DNA from: Liopterus haemorrhoidalis
Lineage: Eukaryota > Arthropoda > Insecta > Coleoptera > Dytiscidae
Direction of reading: 5' to 3'
NCBI GenBank assembly: GCA_963971575.1
Contig: OZ020616.1
Span: 33,088,306-33,152,305 of the forward strand
DNA length: 64,000 nucleotides
Shown here: in pieces, positions 11,140 through 21,954 of the stretch
How positions within the stretch are numbered: the first letter of the stretch is position 1
Layout of the letters: every line of letters begins with the position of its first letter
Position numbers and translations under genes: made by a program
Notes under the pieces: model-generated
Seen by the model: only the letters and a program-made list of their open reading frames with translations
Database searches by the model: none
What the model was told of the DNA's origin: nothing

Positions 11140-12066
11140 GGTACTATTCTACTTTAGCAAACCCACCTTACTGCGCATGCGTGCAGTGTTGGCAATAGTA
11201 AAATGTAATATATCAATTTTAATAATTTAAATTTAATATCAATTTATTAAATGAGTTTATTTATAAGAAATATAAAAATAACTAATATTCCCTTAATTTC
11301 TACGGTGGTTAGAGTTTTAATATATAAATGTAGTTTAAATTTAATTTAATATTATTTATTTTCACTTTTTTCTGTTGTAGTTATTTATTATGCATTGTAT
11401 CGATATTTAAAAAAATTTTAATTCAGGTGGACAATGAACTGGCCCTCTGCACCACCATGTTATAAACGTATGCACAATGATACTCAATTTTATTTAGGCT
11501 AATGTGGGGGGAAAATTAAGTACTGTGCACCTTAAAATAAGATAATTAGGTTAGGTTTATTTAGTAAAAATCTAGGACAACAGAAGCCGAAAGACTCAAA
11601 GTAACCTTAAAGGAGTACATGTGAAAAAAAAAATATATATATATATATAAAGAATGTATACATTTTACAAAATATAACAACAACAAGATAAAAGTATAAC
11701 TACTGAATTACATCCTACACCGCACAAACGTTTTTTACACAAACTTTTTTAAGCTTACTTTGAGCTTTTCGGCTTCTGCTGTCCTAGACTTTTACTAACT
11801 AAACCTAACCTAATCACCAAGTTTTTAGGTGCACTAAATTATGTTCTCCCTTCTTTAATCTTTAATCGGCTGTGAATGTAATATTATTATTTATTCTTAT
11901 TATAAAATACCGGAATATTAATTTAATTAGATTTATTTAACTGAAAGTTAAGCATTATTATACAAATAATTTTAATTCTATTTTGATTTTAGTTTAAATT
12001 TACTTGTTTTAATTTTACTATTGTTGGCAACATTGTCTAGTGGGTTTGCTAAAGTAGAATAGTGCC
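11140..12066. mobile_element. Long terminal-inverted-repeat (foldback-like) element
   Basis: The ends are GGTACTATTCTACTTTAGCA (11140) and the complement of GGCACTATTCTACTTTAGCA (ending 12066). An exact 8-bp duplication, TTTTTTAC, flanks it at 11132-11139 and 12067-12074. Inverted similarity continues well inward: a block around 11540-11600 (GGTTAGGTTTA, CTAGGACAACAGAAGCCGAA) is mirrored at 11775-11815. No transposase is seen. GG termini with an 8-bp duplication suggest Merlin- or P-like rather than hAT, but I cannot settle the superfamily. Confidence 0.8.
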
Positions 12067-12293
12067 TTTTTTACTGTAACTTGGAGCTAGGTCAGCCAAG
12101 CCAACTACAAGCCCTACGTGAAGGAAGCCAGAGCCTTAGAATAGATGTAAACAATGATTTTCTTGCGATGTGTAGTTTCATTCGTAAAAAGTTGACAACT
12201 GCTAAAATTTTTTATTACACAGTTTGTAACTTTTTTTTAAATAAATAAAACTGAAAGAACAGATAAAGAATCCAATTTTATTAACATATATAG

Positions 12294-12314
12294 CAGTGGC
12301 GCAACCAAGGGAAG
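12294..12314. repeat. Solitary hAT-type terminus
   Basis: CAGTGGCGCAACCAAGGG here closely resembles the CAGTGGCGCACCCAGGGG end of the MITE at 8773-9143. I found no partner terminus with a matching 8-bp duplication, so this is a fragment. Confidence 0.45.
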
Positions 12315-12375
12315 TGTAAGGTAGCAATTGCCACCGGTGCTAATATTCAATTTTCACAATTTAAATTTGCTTATA

Positions 12376-12694
12376 CAAGGGTTGCCTTTTATATTTCGGG
12401 ATTTGAGATCAAAAACAATTATTTATCAACAAAAATGGCTTTATTATTTTTCATAATATTCTCCATGAAGATCAATACACTTTTGCATGTGTTTGAACCA
12501 ATTTTCGAAGCACTTTTTCCATTCAGATTGAGGTATTTTCCACTTCGATTGTCAATGTGGGATCCAACGTGAACAAATCTTTTTGACGGCCAATGTTCAT
12601 GCAATAGTGAATGTATTCTGGTTCCACTAATGCCCAAGGATACATCAATCTCACTATAAGTCACCTGACGATCTTGCAGTATCAGTTCACAGCA
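12376..12694 (-). pseudogene. Internally deleted mariner transposase fragment
   Basis: The left end CAAGGGTTGCCTTTTATATT follows a TA and matches the terminus of the fuller copy at 49339-50531. On the minus strand the helix-turn-helix block VTY(S)EIDVSLGISGT and LLHEHWP is joined directly to the C-terminal tail (LVQTHAKVY-type residues, broken), so the catalytic centre is deleted. The right half stops at about 12694, where unrelated sequence begins. A minus-strand frame of 81 codons lies at 12419-12664. Confidence 0.85.
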
Positions 12695-12769
12695 TCTTAA
12701 TAATTTATTGTTTAATAATTAAGTTTATTGTAATCTTAAAAGCAAAAACTGGTAAAAATTAAATTTTTT

Positions 12770-12825
12770 CTTTTAATTTCGGGACCCCCTATGGATTTTC
12801 GGGACCCCCTGTTTAAGAACTGCTG
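12770..12825 (-). repeat. hAT-type terminus fragment
   Basis: Read on the minus strand this starts CAGCAGTTCTTAAACAGGGG and continues with a repeated GGGTCCCGAAAAT-type sequence, the usual form of many hAT ends (CAGnnnTTCTCAAAC). The other end was not identified. Confidence 0.6.
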
Positions 12826-13235
12826 CACTAGCGGGTTAAGAAACGAAAAGTAGTTTACTAAAATCTATTTATTTTAGCACGAACCTTGCCAAAATTATGT
12901 TAAAATACTTTTCTTCCACACAGTGCATCCCAGGGAGATTAGTAATGCATATTGATGTGAAACAGAACAGTTCAACAGGAATTTTTGATATGAATTTTTT
13001 TAAAGTTATCGAATTTTTTACAATTTGAACAATGCTAACAGTCCTAACAGTATTTATTTGACGGACTGGACAACTGTACAATTAGCTTGTTCCGGGCTCA
13101 TCTCGTATTTACGTACACTTGTAAGTTAATAGATGCAAACATTGTCGAATTTTATGATTTTGAATATGTACCCACACAATTTCTTATCACCTACTAGATG
13201 CCTAAAAAATAATGATATGTATGAACAATCTTTTT
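12826..13235. other. No gene identified
   Basis: AT-rich; a 70-codon minus-strand frame (12869-13081) has no recognisable features. Confidence 0.35.
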
Positions 13236-13239
13236 ACCG

Positions 13240-13690
13240 ACCGCAAACATTTATAAGGGAGGTATTGTGATCATACCGCTTTTGACATTTCAAGATTTCG
13301 ATGGATCTCCACGTACTGAGGTCCCTACATAACGTTTTGACTATTTTTAGCATGATGTCTGTCGGTCTGTCTGTCTGTCTGTCCGTCCGTTCGTCCGTCT
13401 GTCTGTCTGTCGATCCGTGTACACGCGCAGAGCAAATTCGGCTAAAAGGATTATTATGAAACTTCATATTTAAGCTTTTAATATCAATGGGACGAGTTGA
13501 TTAACTTTTGGTAAAACTCGGTTTAGTCGTGTCGGTTTTAGGACAAGACATATTTTGAAAAAAATTATTTAACAAAAGTTGCTATAAAAACAGTGACTAA
13601 CAACTTTTATTTGAGATATTTTTTGATAAAACAGCATAAATTAAACAAGTACTTTGTGATGGCAGTCGGTCCTGCGGTGGCCACAGCTAA
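13240..13690. repeat. (GTCT)n/(GTCC)n-containing interspersed repeat
   Basis: A degenerate GTCT/GTCC array lies at 13358-13410, with a short palindromic GGTATTGTGATCATACC just upstream (about 13260-13276). This layout (palindromic GGTAT...ATACC then GTCY array) resembles DINE/mini-me type elements, but the flanks differ from the 35951/41860/46948 family. A 77-codon frame over it (13234-13467, minus) is driven by the microsatellite. Confidence 0.45.
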
Positions 13691-14970
13691 TTTTTTAATA
13701 TTTATTTACTATAATCGTCTACTCTACAATGCTAAATATTAAACAGTAAATGTGCTCGGATATTTTGCCATTGTGTCCCTATTTGACACTTTGAATGTAT
13801 GATAACCCTGTTTATATGTAAGTGTAGAATTAAAGAAGGGTCAGCTGGCTTTAGATTTTTTTATTAACGTAATAAAATAAGGTTTTCCTCTTATTTTTTC
13901 GTTTAATTCCAGCCTCTTTTTATTTTAGTTGCATCCCTTGCTAAAATTTCCCGCTACGCTACTAATAGATTGAAATGTTTCGATTTGGTTGATTTCATAT
14001 TTTTGTTTTACGTTTATATAAAAATATATTGAAAAATAGTTTACCGGTGAAAAATCTGAGAATGTCAACGTTCTGACATTTGAATTTACAAGAACAGACA
14101 ATAATCTAAAACCTGTCTCATTTTTTGAAGGTCAAGAATTTTGATCCAACATATGTAGACTGAACTGCCATTAATATAATGATTCAAATTAACTATATTT
14201 TTGTACTTATTCTTTATAATACCGGGTGTTTGAGTAATAATGCAAGTTTAATAGTTGTCATGTTTTTCTGATGTAATGACACAGTCAGTGACTTCTACAA
14301 CAAAAAGTGTTTAATTGCGTTATTTTCAAAGCTTAACAAGAGTAACATTTAGTTAGTTTTTTGCCCGTTGTACGTTTATTCTTCTCACCCGTTAGATATA
14401 ACTTATAGTAAACGTGAATGTAATTACTTTTAAAATTAATGGTTATTTAGAATAACAAATTAATGTATAATTATACTGTCATAAAGTTAATTGTACGATA
14501 TATAAATTTAGGTTTAATTTATTTAAATATTTATTTCCTAAAATCATTAATTTGTGCAAAAACATATGGTTATTCGTATTGTTCTAGTTTCGAAGATATA
14601 AAATATTTAGAAAGCTACCTGTTTTCCGAATTCGTGCTAATGAAAATTGGCATAAAATTTGAATAAACATCAATTCCTAGTAAAAATTTCTAAATGGATT
14701 TTTAGAAATTAATTGATTATTGTAAACTTAAATTATGTTGTAGAATTTAGAAATATAGGTACAGGCAAACCCATTGCCGTAGGCATTACGACGCTTCCGT
14801 TTATGACACTTCGTTTATATAAAAGTCAAGCTAATAGTTTGTACGAAGGCCTCTCACCAACACTAGTGAAATAGTTCTTCGAAGTATTAAATAACTTTTT
14901 ATATCTCGGCTCTATGATCTGAAATAAAGAAGGATAAAACTACCGAAAATATGAAGAAGAGGTAGCAATA
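13691..14970. other. No gene identified
   Basis: AT-rich. A 67-codon plus-strand frame at 14463-14666 is hydrophobic and AT-driven, without recognisable features. Confidence 0.35.
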
Positions 14971-14972
14971 TC

Positions 14973-15070
14973 TGTGTGAGAGAGAGAGTGAAGGGTGAGG
15001 GAGAGAGGGGGAGTGAGAGAGAGGGAGGGAGAGAGAGGGAGGGAAAGAGAGAGATTAATGGAGAGAGAAA
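14973..15070. repeat. (GA)n-rich microsatellite
   Basis: Purine-rich AGAG/GGGA tract of about 100 bases. Confidence 0.85.
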
Positions 15071-16160
15071 ATACTAAATTAAAATAAGTTTGCTTTTTTT
15101 ACTTTTTTTTTTCATTGCGAGCAACGCTGGAGAGATGTAGACAGTCAATCTAGTCAACAAAATGAAAAGTCCCTAGTTTAAGAGGATCGTATACTATACA
15201 CGCAAGGAAATCATTGTATTTGTAAATAATTTATAAAAGATTATAAATTTAGAAAAAATAGAACAACAGAATCAACAAATAATATATAATATTTATATGC
15301 ATTTTTATTAGATTTTGATCGATTCAATAGAGGCGGGCGGAATAATTGTCTTCCCGTGCCCGAAATTATTGTATTATCTAAGCCGGGCTCTCTCTTGGCG
15401 CCCCTGCTGACCCTTTCTGAGGCCCGAGGTGCCCCATTGATGCAAGGCTCCTTAATTCAAACTTGAAACGAGTACATCAACTTAAATATGTTTAATATTT
15501 GATAGGAAATATAAAATAGGCAAAACAAACATAATTATAATATAAAATAGACAAATAAATATAAATAAATTTGAGAACAACAGAGCATAATAATTTAAAA
15601 ACAAAAACACTTAAAGTGGACACTCCAGGTGGACAAGGACTCCTTCTTGCCTCTTACTGTGGGTGCTCATATCCATATTTATATATGACCCCTCGAAATA
15701 CTCAATGTGTGATCGACACTTCACATTTATTAGAAACAAAATATTACGGTGAATCTTTGGGTTCATTTAAATTAATAGTAAATGGAAAAGCCACAAGATT
15801 GAAGATATTCGAGAACTCGACTCAAAGTCAAGTTCTATACATGGGGACGGAATAAATGGTAAAGAGGATCTGAGAAAGAAAATTGTGCACCTGCATACAA
15901 ATGAGATCACCTCGAAAAAAAATAAGATCATGAAGGTAAAAGAAATACTTTAGCTAACCGAAGATCTCACAAGCATTTATGTACAAGATGTATGTAACAA
16001 AGGCGGATAGAACCAGCGGGACAACGGGAGAGTTCCCGGTAGGCTGGTTACAACAGGAGCCGCGAGGCTGGCTTGTAATTTTTAATTATAAATCTTTATA
16101 AAATTATTTAAAAATAAATAATTATATAAAATAATTGAATAGTATAATGCATTTTCAACA
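15071..16160. other. No assigned gene; unrecognised 94-codon frame
   Basis: The plus-strand frame at 15571-15855 has ordinary amino acid use (several Cys, Tyr, Thr; C-terminus VLYMGTE) but I recognise no domain, and no transposon ends bracket it. The blocks at 15330-15440 and 16015-16075 are G+C-richer. Could be a decayed retroelement; I cannot say more. Confidence 0.35.
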
Positions 16161-17033
16161 TCTAGTAATTTAATAATAATAATAAACATTTATTTGTTTT
16201 AAGGGAATCCCTTAAACAAAGAGAGGAAAGATACATACATCATTACAAATATCATATTAAAGATATCACTAAAATTTCATTTTATGCAAAAGAAAAAGAG
16301 AAAAAAAAATATGGTAAAGCAAAAAAACAAAAACTTCTTGTTTTTAGTGCAGAAACGGTATATGCGTGAATATTGTTTATCTGCTGCATATCCTCTGGAG
16401 CCAATATGTTATGAAAGTTATATTCATTGGTGTCCTGGTTCATGTACTGTTGTAAGTATGACTTCTTAATAGCTCCGTAAATTGGGCATTCAGTTAAAAA
16501 ATGGTATTCTGTTTCGTAAGCATCCAGCTGACAAATAGGACATTTATTTGTAGCATCCAGTTTGTAGCATATATTTCCATAATTATTCGTATTTCTCTTT
16601 TATATGACATTTTAAGCTGGGCCAATGTCCTAGTCTTGATTTGGTACTGCCAAACTTAGGTATAGGGTATTTTTGAGGTTCTTATAAAAGACATTGTATC
16701 TAGAGTTTTTCAAAGCTTGTATATCGTTTTCTTGAAGTGTTTTATTATATGTGTCAAGAACTAGGTTTATGTCTATGGTTCCGATGTCCACATGCTTTCT
16801 TGACCATTTTCAGCTAGAAAATTGTGAACTCTTGAGCACCAATTAAAGCATTCCTTGTTTAGAAGAGAACTGTCAAGTTCAACTAGTCTTTTATAGAGGC
16901 TCTTGGGGTACGTATTATTAAAATGGCGAATAATTTTTTGCCACCAGTTCAGAGTACGTTTTCAAATACTTACAGAAATATGTGTCATACCTGTTTCGAC
17001 ACGTAGCATACTGTTAGGAGTCGATTTTTGGCA

Positions 17034-17387
17034 TTAGAGAATATTTTTCAAAAAGCGGGTTTGAATAACTTCGAATTCTGTTGGATTAGAAATTGCCCAA
17101 GATTCCGAGGCGTATAAGGCAGTAGCTTTTACAATGTCTTCAAATAGTTTAATTTTTTCCTCCCAAGTTTGAGATTTTTCTTTAAGATAAGCCTTAACGC
17201 TGATGATGGCGATCCAGGAATTTTGAATGGAATTCTTTGTAATTTCAACGAATTTACCCAATGAAGCCAAAGTAACTCCCAAGTAGGTGAATTTGTTATC
17301 AATCTCTATGTTCTTGTCCTCGTACGTAAAAGTGAGGCCTTTAGTTCTTGAACCACCTGACTGAAGTTCTTGAACCACCTTCAACAT
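17034..17387 (-). pseudogene. LINE RT thumb region
   Basis: A 117-codon frame with KFTYLGVTLASLGKF, then VKAYLKEKSQTWEEKIKLFE, VKATALYASESWAI and TRFLKNIL. This is the region just after the RT catalytic core in CR1/RTE-like LINEs (YLGV ... K..LF..IV.A.LLY..E.W....... Q..FLK..L). The N-terminal residues overlap, in another frame, the upstream RT finger fragment at 17341-17577, which shows that a deletion fused the two. Confidence 0.8.
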
Positions 17388-17577
17388 CTAGTAGTACTAA
17401 ACCAGTGTGTCTTTTTAAATTGAAATTTATGGTTACATGATCTGTTAGTCGAACAGGTCGTATAGTGTGTATTTCGAAAGCCAAAATGTTCGATATTAGT
17501 AAGTTAGCATCTTGCGTTTGATCTATAATTTTTTTCACAGTGACCCTTTCAACTACTTTGCTAAGACTGGATAACAA
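17341..17577 (-). pseudogene. LINE RT finger fragment
   Basis: A 78-codon frame beginning MLSSLSKVVERVTVKKIID and reaching GLVLLDVE. The first part is the (R)PISLLSSLSKVxE finger motif and LLDVE is the beginning of RT motif A (usually LLDxEKAFD). The sequence stops being LINE-like right after, where the internal deletion joins it to the thumb region. Confidence 0.75.
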
Positions 17578-17776
17578 ACTAATTGGCTGGTACTTTATGG
17601 AATTTGATGAATCTTTGAATGAATTGATGAACCCGGATTAGGAAACGCTATGATTTACGCTACTTTCCAGGTGCATGGAAAATAAGCGTAAGGTAATATA
17701 GCATTTATAAATTTTTTGGTAAGTATTTTTAATATCAACGTTCCCAGATCCCTTTTTGTTTTTTAGGTTTATAATT

Positions 17777-18121
17777 AGAAGTACAGAGCGACGTTCAGGG
17801 AACAATTGCAGACGAAATCAGTTGAATGGCTTACACAAGAAGGTCAACTGAGATGGCTAGGACATGTACAACAACTAAAGCAGTCTATGAGGCAAGACCG
17901 ATAGAGAAAAGAAGAAGAGGACGACCAATTAAGACCTGGAAGGACGAAGTGAGACAAGCGACAGAAAGATGAGGAGTCAGATGGACGGATATCAAAACCA
18001 GCACCTCAAATAGGAAAGTCTGGAGAAAAATATTGAAAAGACCACCAGAAGAAGTACCGTGACTCAACTCCAACAACGCCTTACACGAAAAGATAGAAAG
18101 GCTTAGGATTAAGTAAGTAAT
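17777..18121 (+). mobile_element. Short LINE 3' end with (TAAG) tail
   Basis: A 10-bp duplication, GTTTATAATT (17767-17776 and 18122-18131), brackets about 345 bp. Translation in shifting frames gives QLRWLGHVQQL, EARPIEKRRRGRPIKTWKDE and RWTDIKTSTSNRKVW, the far C-terminus of RTE-like LINEs (WxGHVxRM ... RRRGRPxxxWxD). It ends in TTAAGTAAGTAA. A second short copy with the same tail is at 62229-62520. It was inserted into the minus-strand LINE around it. Confidence 0.85.
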
Positions 18122-18194
18122 GTTTATAATTCTTTAAGATTTGCCATGTGTCTTTGTAAGTTTAAATTCCGACTGAGCGCGGTGGAAATGGACT

Positions 18195-18540
18195 TTTAGA
18201 GAAGGAGTTGTGGTATCTCAAAAATAGAGCACATTTGTAATGATACCATATGAGCAACTACGAACGTTGAAAATACTATCATAGATGGAGAACAAGCGAC
18301 TCTTATGGTATGGACACCTTCAGTGTATGCAAGATGACCGATGGTCCAAGAAGATCTGGAAGTGGATTGCTGCGCGCAGAAGAAGACGAGGGCGAGCAGC
18401 AAGGAACTGGGCCCAAGATATTTGGGAGGCGATGGAGACAAGAGGTCTCCAAGATGGTAACAAGATGGACAGAAACGCTTGTCGAAAAGGAAGCGAGAAA
18501 CGGCACCAGTCGTAAACCACTCGCTATTTATGTATAAGAT
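18195..18540 (+). pseudogene. LINE C-terminal fragment (RTE-like)
   Basis: The plus-strand frame 18285-18515 gives ENKRLLWYGHLQCM, DDRWSKKIWKW, RRRRRGRAARNWAQDIWEAM and GLQDGNKMDRNACRKGSEKR. This is the WYGHVxRM ... RRRGRPxxxW ... C-terminal signature of RTE-like LINEs and ends at a natural stop. Upstream residues (18200-18285) have stops. Other frames on both strands here are shadows. Follows directly after the nested LINE pair at 16.2-18.2 kb but runs in the opposite direction to the outer one. Confidence 0.8.
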
Positions 18541-18843
18541 TTGTCAACTATTGATTAAAAGTTTAATTGATTATTTATTTTATTTTATTTATTTTTATAT
18601 AATTTCTATTATTTAAATTAAGTAGTGATACTAATTTTATTTTAGATTGTTAGTTTTGTATAAGAAATTGGTAACCTCTGGGGGTTATACGTAACCTTAA
18701 CCTGATTGAGTTAGTCTTATTTAGTATTGATTGACTTTTTGCTGTTGTTTTGTAAATAGAGATTATTTTTTTTATATTCTTTTTTAATGTTAGTGTACAT
18801 CTTTATTTATCTTGATTAGATGAGTTACGTCCGTAATTTAGTA

Positions 18844-18944
18844 ATTATAGTTGATAGATAATGGGATTCGGACCAGTCAGAAAATATAAATAAATTTGTT
18901 TTATTTTCTGACTGGTCCGAATCCCATTATCTATCAACTATAAT
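18844..18944. repeat. Perfect 43-bp inverted repeat (hairpin)
   Basis: The arms at 18844-18886 and 18902-18944 are exact complements (for example GGGATTCGGACCAGTCAG against CTGACTGGTCCGAATCCC), separated by a 15-base loop. An outer inverted pair, CCTGATTGAGTTAGTCTTA (about 18701-18719) and its complement (about 19025-19043), surrounds it. No element ends or target duplication could be set. Arms without any mismatch in a sequence this decayed suggest recent origin or gene conversion. Confidence 0.9.
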
Positions 18945-19044
18945 CTTTATTTATTTAATTATTTATTATTGCTATATGAGGCCGAACTACAAAAGTTTTT
19001 CCTAGCCGGATTAATATACCAGTCTAAGACTAACTCAATCAGGG

Positions 19045-19819
19045 GAGTAGGAAAGGCAGGACGATATACCAAGACTTCATTCTATATTTAACTAAATTCG
19101 GTTAAGCAGTTTTGCCACAAGAGCATTCAAAATAACAAACTGGAAAAAAATGTGGAAGGTTTGATACATTCTTTCATCCTGATGGGGAATTTATTTAGGT
19201 GTTTTATAAAATATGTTATGTACTTGTACCTGAGCCATCACACAAATATGCAGGTACCATCAATTCCAATGCTCATATAAGGCTTATACCAAGGAATGCT
19301 TGTACACCAAGTATGTTCAGATAAATGTCTACCAGTTTTGTAACATATTTTAACAAAGCTTGAATAAGGTATTAGATTTTAGTTTAACTTATTCTTTTGT
19401 GTTCTACACCGACAACAGTTTTAAATTGATACAATACAAACGTAATAAAGTAAAACTTAATAATGTGATCATCTGTGTAATGTGGTCATCTGCTTAATTT
19501 AACCACTTCTTAATGGTCCCTGCAAAATAATACTTTTACTACTCTTTCTGCATAAATTATCCACTATGGGTTAATTCCTTCAGTCGCTATAACTTTAACC
19601 AGATTTTACTGTATAATACAGAACTGCGAAAAAACTGGAACACAAGTGGAAGTAAATTGGCCAGGAGACCAAAAGGTCAAACTGAACCAAACTAGAGTAT
19701 TGCGCTTGAGCACAATCCGCTAATAAAAGGTAAAAGAGGCCGGTCATTTTTACCTGGTAAACAATAGTCTTTCAGGAAATGTTCTGGTAAATTTAGGCGC
19801 CAAAATAACATTATTAAAG
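19045..19819. other. No gene identified
   Basis: AT-rich without recognisable frames or ends. Confidence 0.35.
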
Positions 19820-19827
19820 CCCTATAT

Positions 19828-20178
19828 CAGCGTTTCCCAAAGTGTGGGTCGCGACCCGGCACCGGGTCGCAGAAAATTTTTGCCGGGTCGCGAAAAAAAT
19901 TGTAAAAACACAAAAAAGATTTTTTTTGTACATATTATTTTTTTTACGTCAGTTAATCACTAGAATACTGTGTATTTGTGCTCTTTATTACTATACTATA
20001 TTCTTTATTACTATACTATACTCTTTATTACTATTTATTACTCTTTATTACTATAAAGCTACTGCTTTAAAATAAAATTTGTTTTGTAAATAAATGTTTT
20101 TTTTTTTTTATAAGGTGGGTCGCGAAAAATTTCAAAACTTCGTACCGGGTCGCGGTCAAAAAAGTTTGGGAACCACTG
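19828..20178. mobile_element. hAT-type MITE
   Basis: Starts CAGCGTTTCCCAAAGTGTGG and ends GTTTGGGAACCACTG, imperfect inverted ends of the common hAT form. The exact 8-bp duplication CCCTATAT lies at 19820-19827 and 20179-20186. GGGTCGCG words recur close to both ends. The centre has a CTTTATTACTATACTATA-type repeat. No coding capacity. Confidence 0.92.
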
Positions 20179-20186
20179 CCCTATAT

Positions 20187-20496
20187 TATAGTGAGGAGAT
20201 TAAGGAAATTATATATAGACCTACATACCTAATCTATATAGAATATATTTAACTTTTTTTCAAACTATGGATGTAAAAAGGGTTTTCAAGACTTTATTTT
20301 ACTTAACATACTGTAACGTATTCGAGTTCTTTTAACAAAAACGTAGAATGTTCCAGAAGGTAAAATTTATTAACACTTTAAATATTACTGTAGTATACGG
20401 AATACTAACAAAACTTTTCCGCCTGGAGGCACAAACTGTCAGTATCTTGCTTTCTTCGAGAAGCCTTACTAGAGAAGACTAACTACATCTCGTTAC
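20187..20496. other. No gene identified
   Basis: AT-rich spacer of about 310 bp; nothing seen. Confidence 0.35.
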
Positions 20497-20783
20497 CAAG
20501 TAAACTCGAATCTGTCCGATCGTCGATATCCGAAACCGAGGAAAACCGAGGCAATTATAAAAAAAAAGTCGCAATCAATAAAAAAAAGCACAAAAACACT
20601 AACACTGAAAAGCAATGAAATTGTTTGGCTAGAAGGGCGGACTAGATGCTCACACAACGAGAAACAACGCAACACTGCGTAGCGCGTGGGTCGTAGTACG
20701 CCGATGAAATCCGAGGCAACCGACGAAAACCGAGACAATTTTTTCGCGAAAAAATTGACGAAAACCGAGGTACCATTGTATAT
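20497..20783. repeat. Probable pogo-like element fragment
   Basis: CCGAGGAAAACCGAGG-type words recur (20520-20545, 20705-20770) and the right edge reads CGAGGTACCATTGTATA, close to the GAGGTACCACTGTA end of the pogo-like element at 21955-22943. No left end is clear. Confidence 0.45.
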
Positions 20784-20876
20784 CGGAATATCTAGACAAA
20801 ATATATCGAGAAAAACAGAAAGTTTGTTACCGCTTAAATCTAAACAAATATAACAAAGAATACGAAACTTTTAGAC

Positions 20877-21830
20877 CAGTGGTTCTCAAACTTTTTAATG
20901 TGAAGGCACCCCAAATCGATTTTGTAAAATTTTCGGCACCCCCAACATCATATGCTTGATGTAATTTTTCTACATAGTTTATTTATATTTGGTATACTCA
21001 TATTTTGGACAAACATATTCTTTCCTTCTGAATTAATATCCAAAAGGATTCTAATGAAAATTCAGAGTAATTCATTTGCAACGTATGGTCATTGCGAATT
21101 CTTATTAATTCCTCTCCTTCTTTATAGTTTAATTCTTATTTATTAGGACTGGATGATAATTCCACGAACGGATTTCGTATCCAGTCAAAACTATCAATAA
21201 ATATAGGTATCTGAAAAATAGTGGCAAATCTGTGTTCTCAATGATGTCAAGTGTTAAAAAATCAACTTAATTATGATGTTTTGTTTTAGTTGTTCTTATA
21301 AACATTAGCAAGTTGATTTCATTGACTTTTATTTTCCAAAATTCTATCTTGTCTTTAAAAGTTCTAATTTTATCGGATGATTTTGACAAATTTTCATCTC
21401 TTCCTTGCAGGTTGGAATTTACTACAATCAGTTCTCCAAATTAAATATTGATTATATAAGCGAATTTAGTACATCAAAATTATTTTACAACAATTCACAA
21501 AATTCAAGTTAGTTTTCTTGTTCAAAAAAAGTGAGTAGTTCTACTTTTCGTAAACCCACTTGAATACTCGTTCTTTGGACAACCATCTAACATCTGACAG
21601 TATGAAGAAGAAGATTCAAATGCTGAGATCCAAGTTCTTCACAAAGTTTTGCGCACACCCGTGATTTAAGAGGCCTACTCTTAATAAAATTTACCATTCT
21701 AATGATTTCATTCTGAACAGTTGATAGGTACTTTCCAAATGATTTTGAGATTAGGGCTTGTCGATGTAAATTATACATCAGGGAGAGACAAAAGAAACCC
21801 AAAATTTCTAGCTAATAACTAGAGTGCGGC
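20877..21830 (-). pseudogene. hAT transposase relic (ZBED5/Buster-like)
   Basis: Starts at a hAT-type terminus CAGTGGTTCTCAAACTTTTT (20877). On the minus strand the order from high to low coordinates is LHRQALISKSFGKYL, IIRMVNFIKSRPLKSRV, LCEELGSQHLNLLLHT (21600-21780, open frame 21587-21802), then ENLSKSSDKIRTFKDKIEFW (about 21320-21400) and FDWIRNPF (about 21160-21190). These are consecutive conserved blocks of ZBED5-type hAT transposases. The end with RWLS is frameshifted and the N-terminal half is absent. It is the same protein family as the plus-strand relic at 8128-9720, but a different copy. Confidence 0.82.
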
Positions 21831-21954
21831 TGAGTTAGGTTGTAATACGTTTAAAAAAATCCGTTTTTCTTTTTAATTTAATAGAATTGAAACTTATTAA
21901 CACCTAGATTGTCCGCTATCTACTAATAACAATGATTCATCGTTTAAAAAAATA

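Larger units (their letters stand above)
16165..18185 (-). mobile_element. Degenerate LINE (minus) split by a second LINE
   Basis: Reading from high to low coordinates: a WQILKNYK segment (about 18130-18165), an insertion of another LINE 3' end (17777-18121, bracketed by the 10-bp duplication GTTTATAATT), then RT finger residues (KYQPISLLSSLSKVVERV, about 17530-17600), LLDVE of motif A (about 17378), then an abrupt jump to GGSRTKGLTF and the thumb region EFTYLGVTLASLGKF-like (about 17250-17290). Decayed cysteine/histidine residues follow (16480-16660). A TTA-rich tail at about 16165-16187 marks the 3' end. The RT centre between motif A and the thumb is deleted. A related plus-strand 3' part is at 23240-24085. 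Confidence 0.75.

Noticed and set aside
12294..12825. One hAT element spanning the two solitary termini
   Set aside because: The two ends are not inverted repeats of each other and no matching 8-bp duplication flanks them.
13234..13467. Frame with DRQTDERTDRQTD repeats
   Set aside because: Also produced by a GTCT/GTCC microsatellite.
18196..18537. Six overlapping frames on both strands with similar lengths
   Set aside because: Only the 18285-18515 plus frame matches LINE C-termini; the others are shadows in a stretch of balanced composition.
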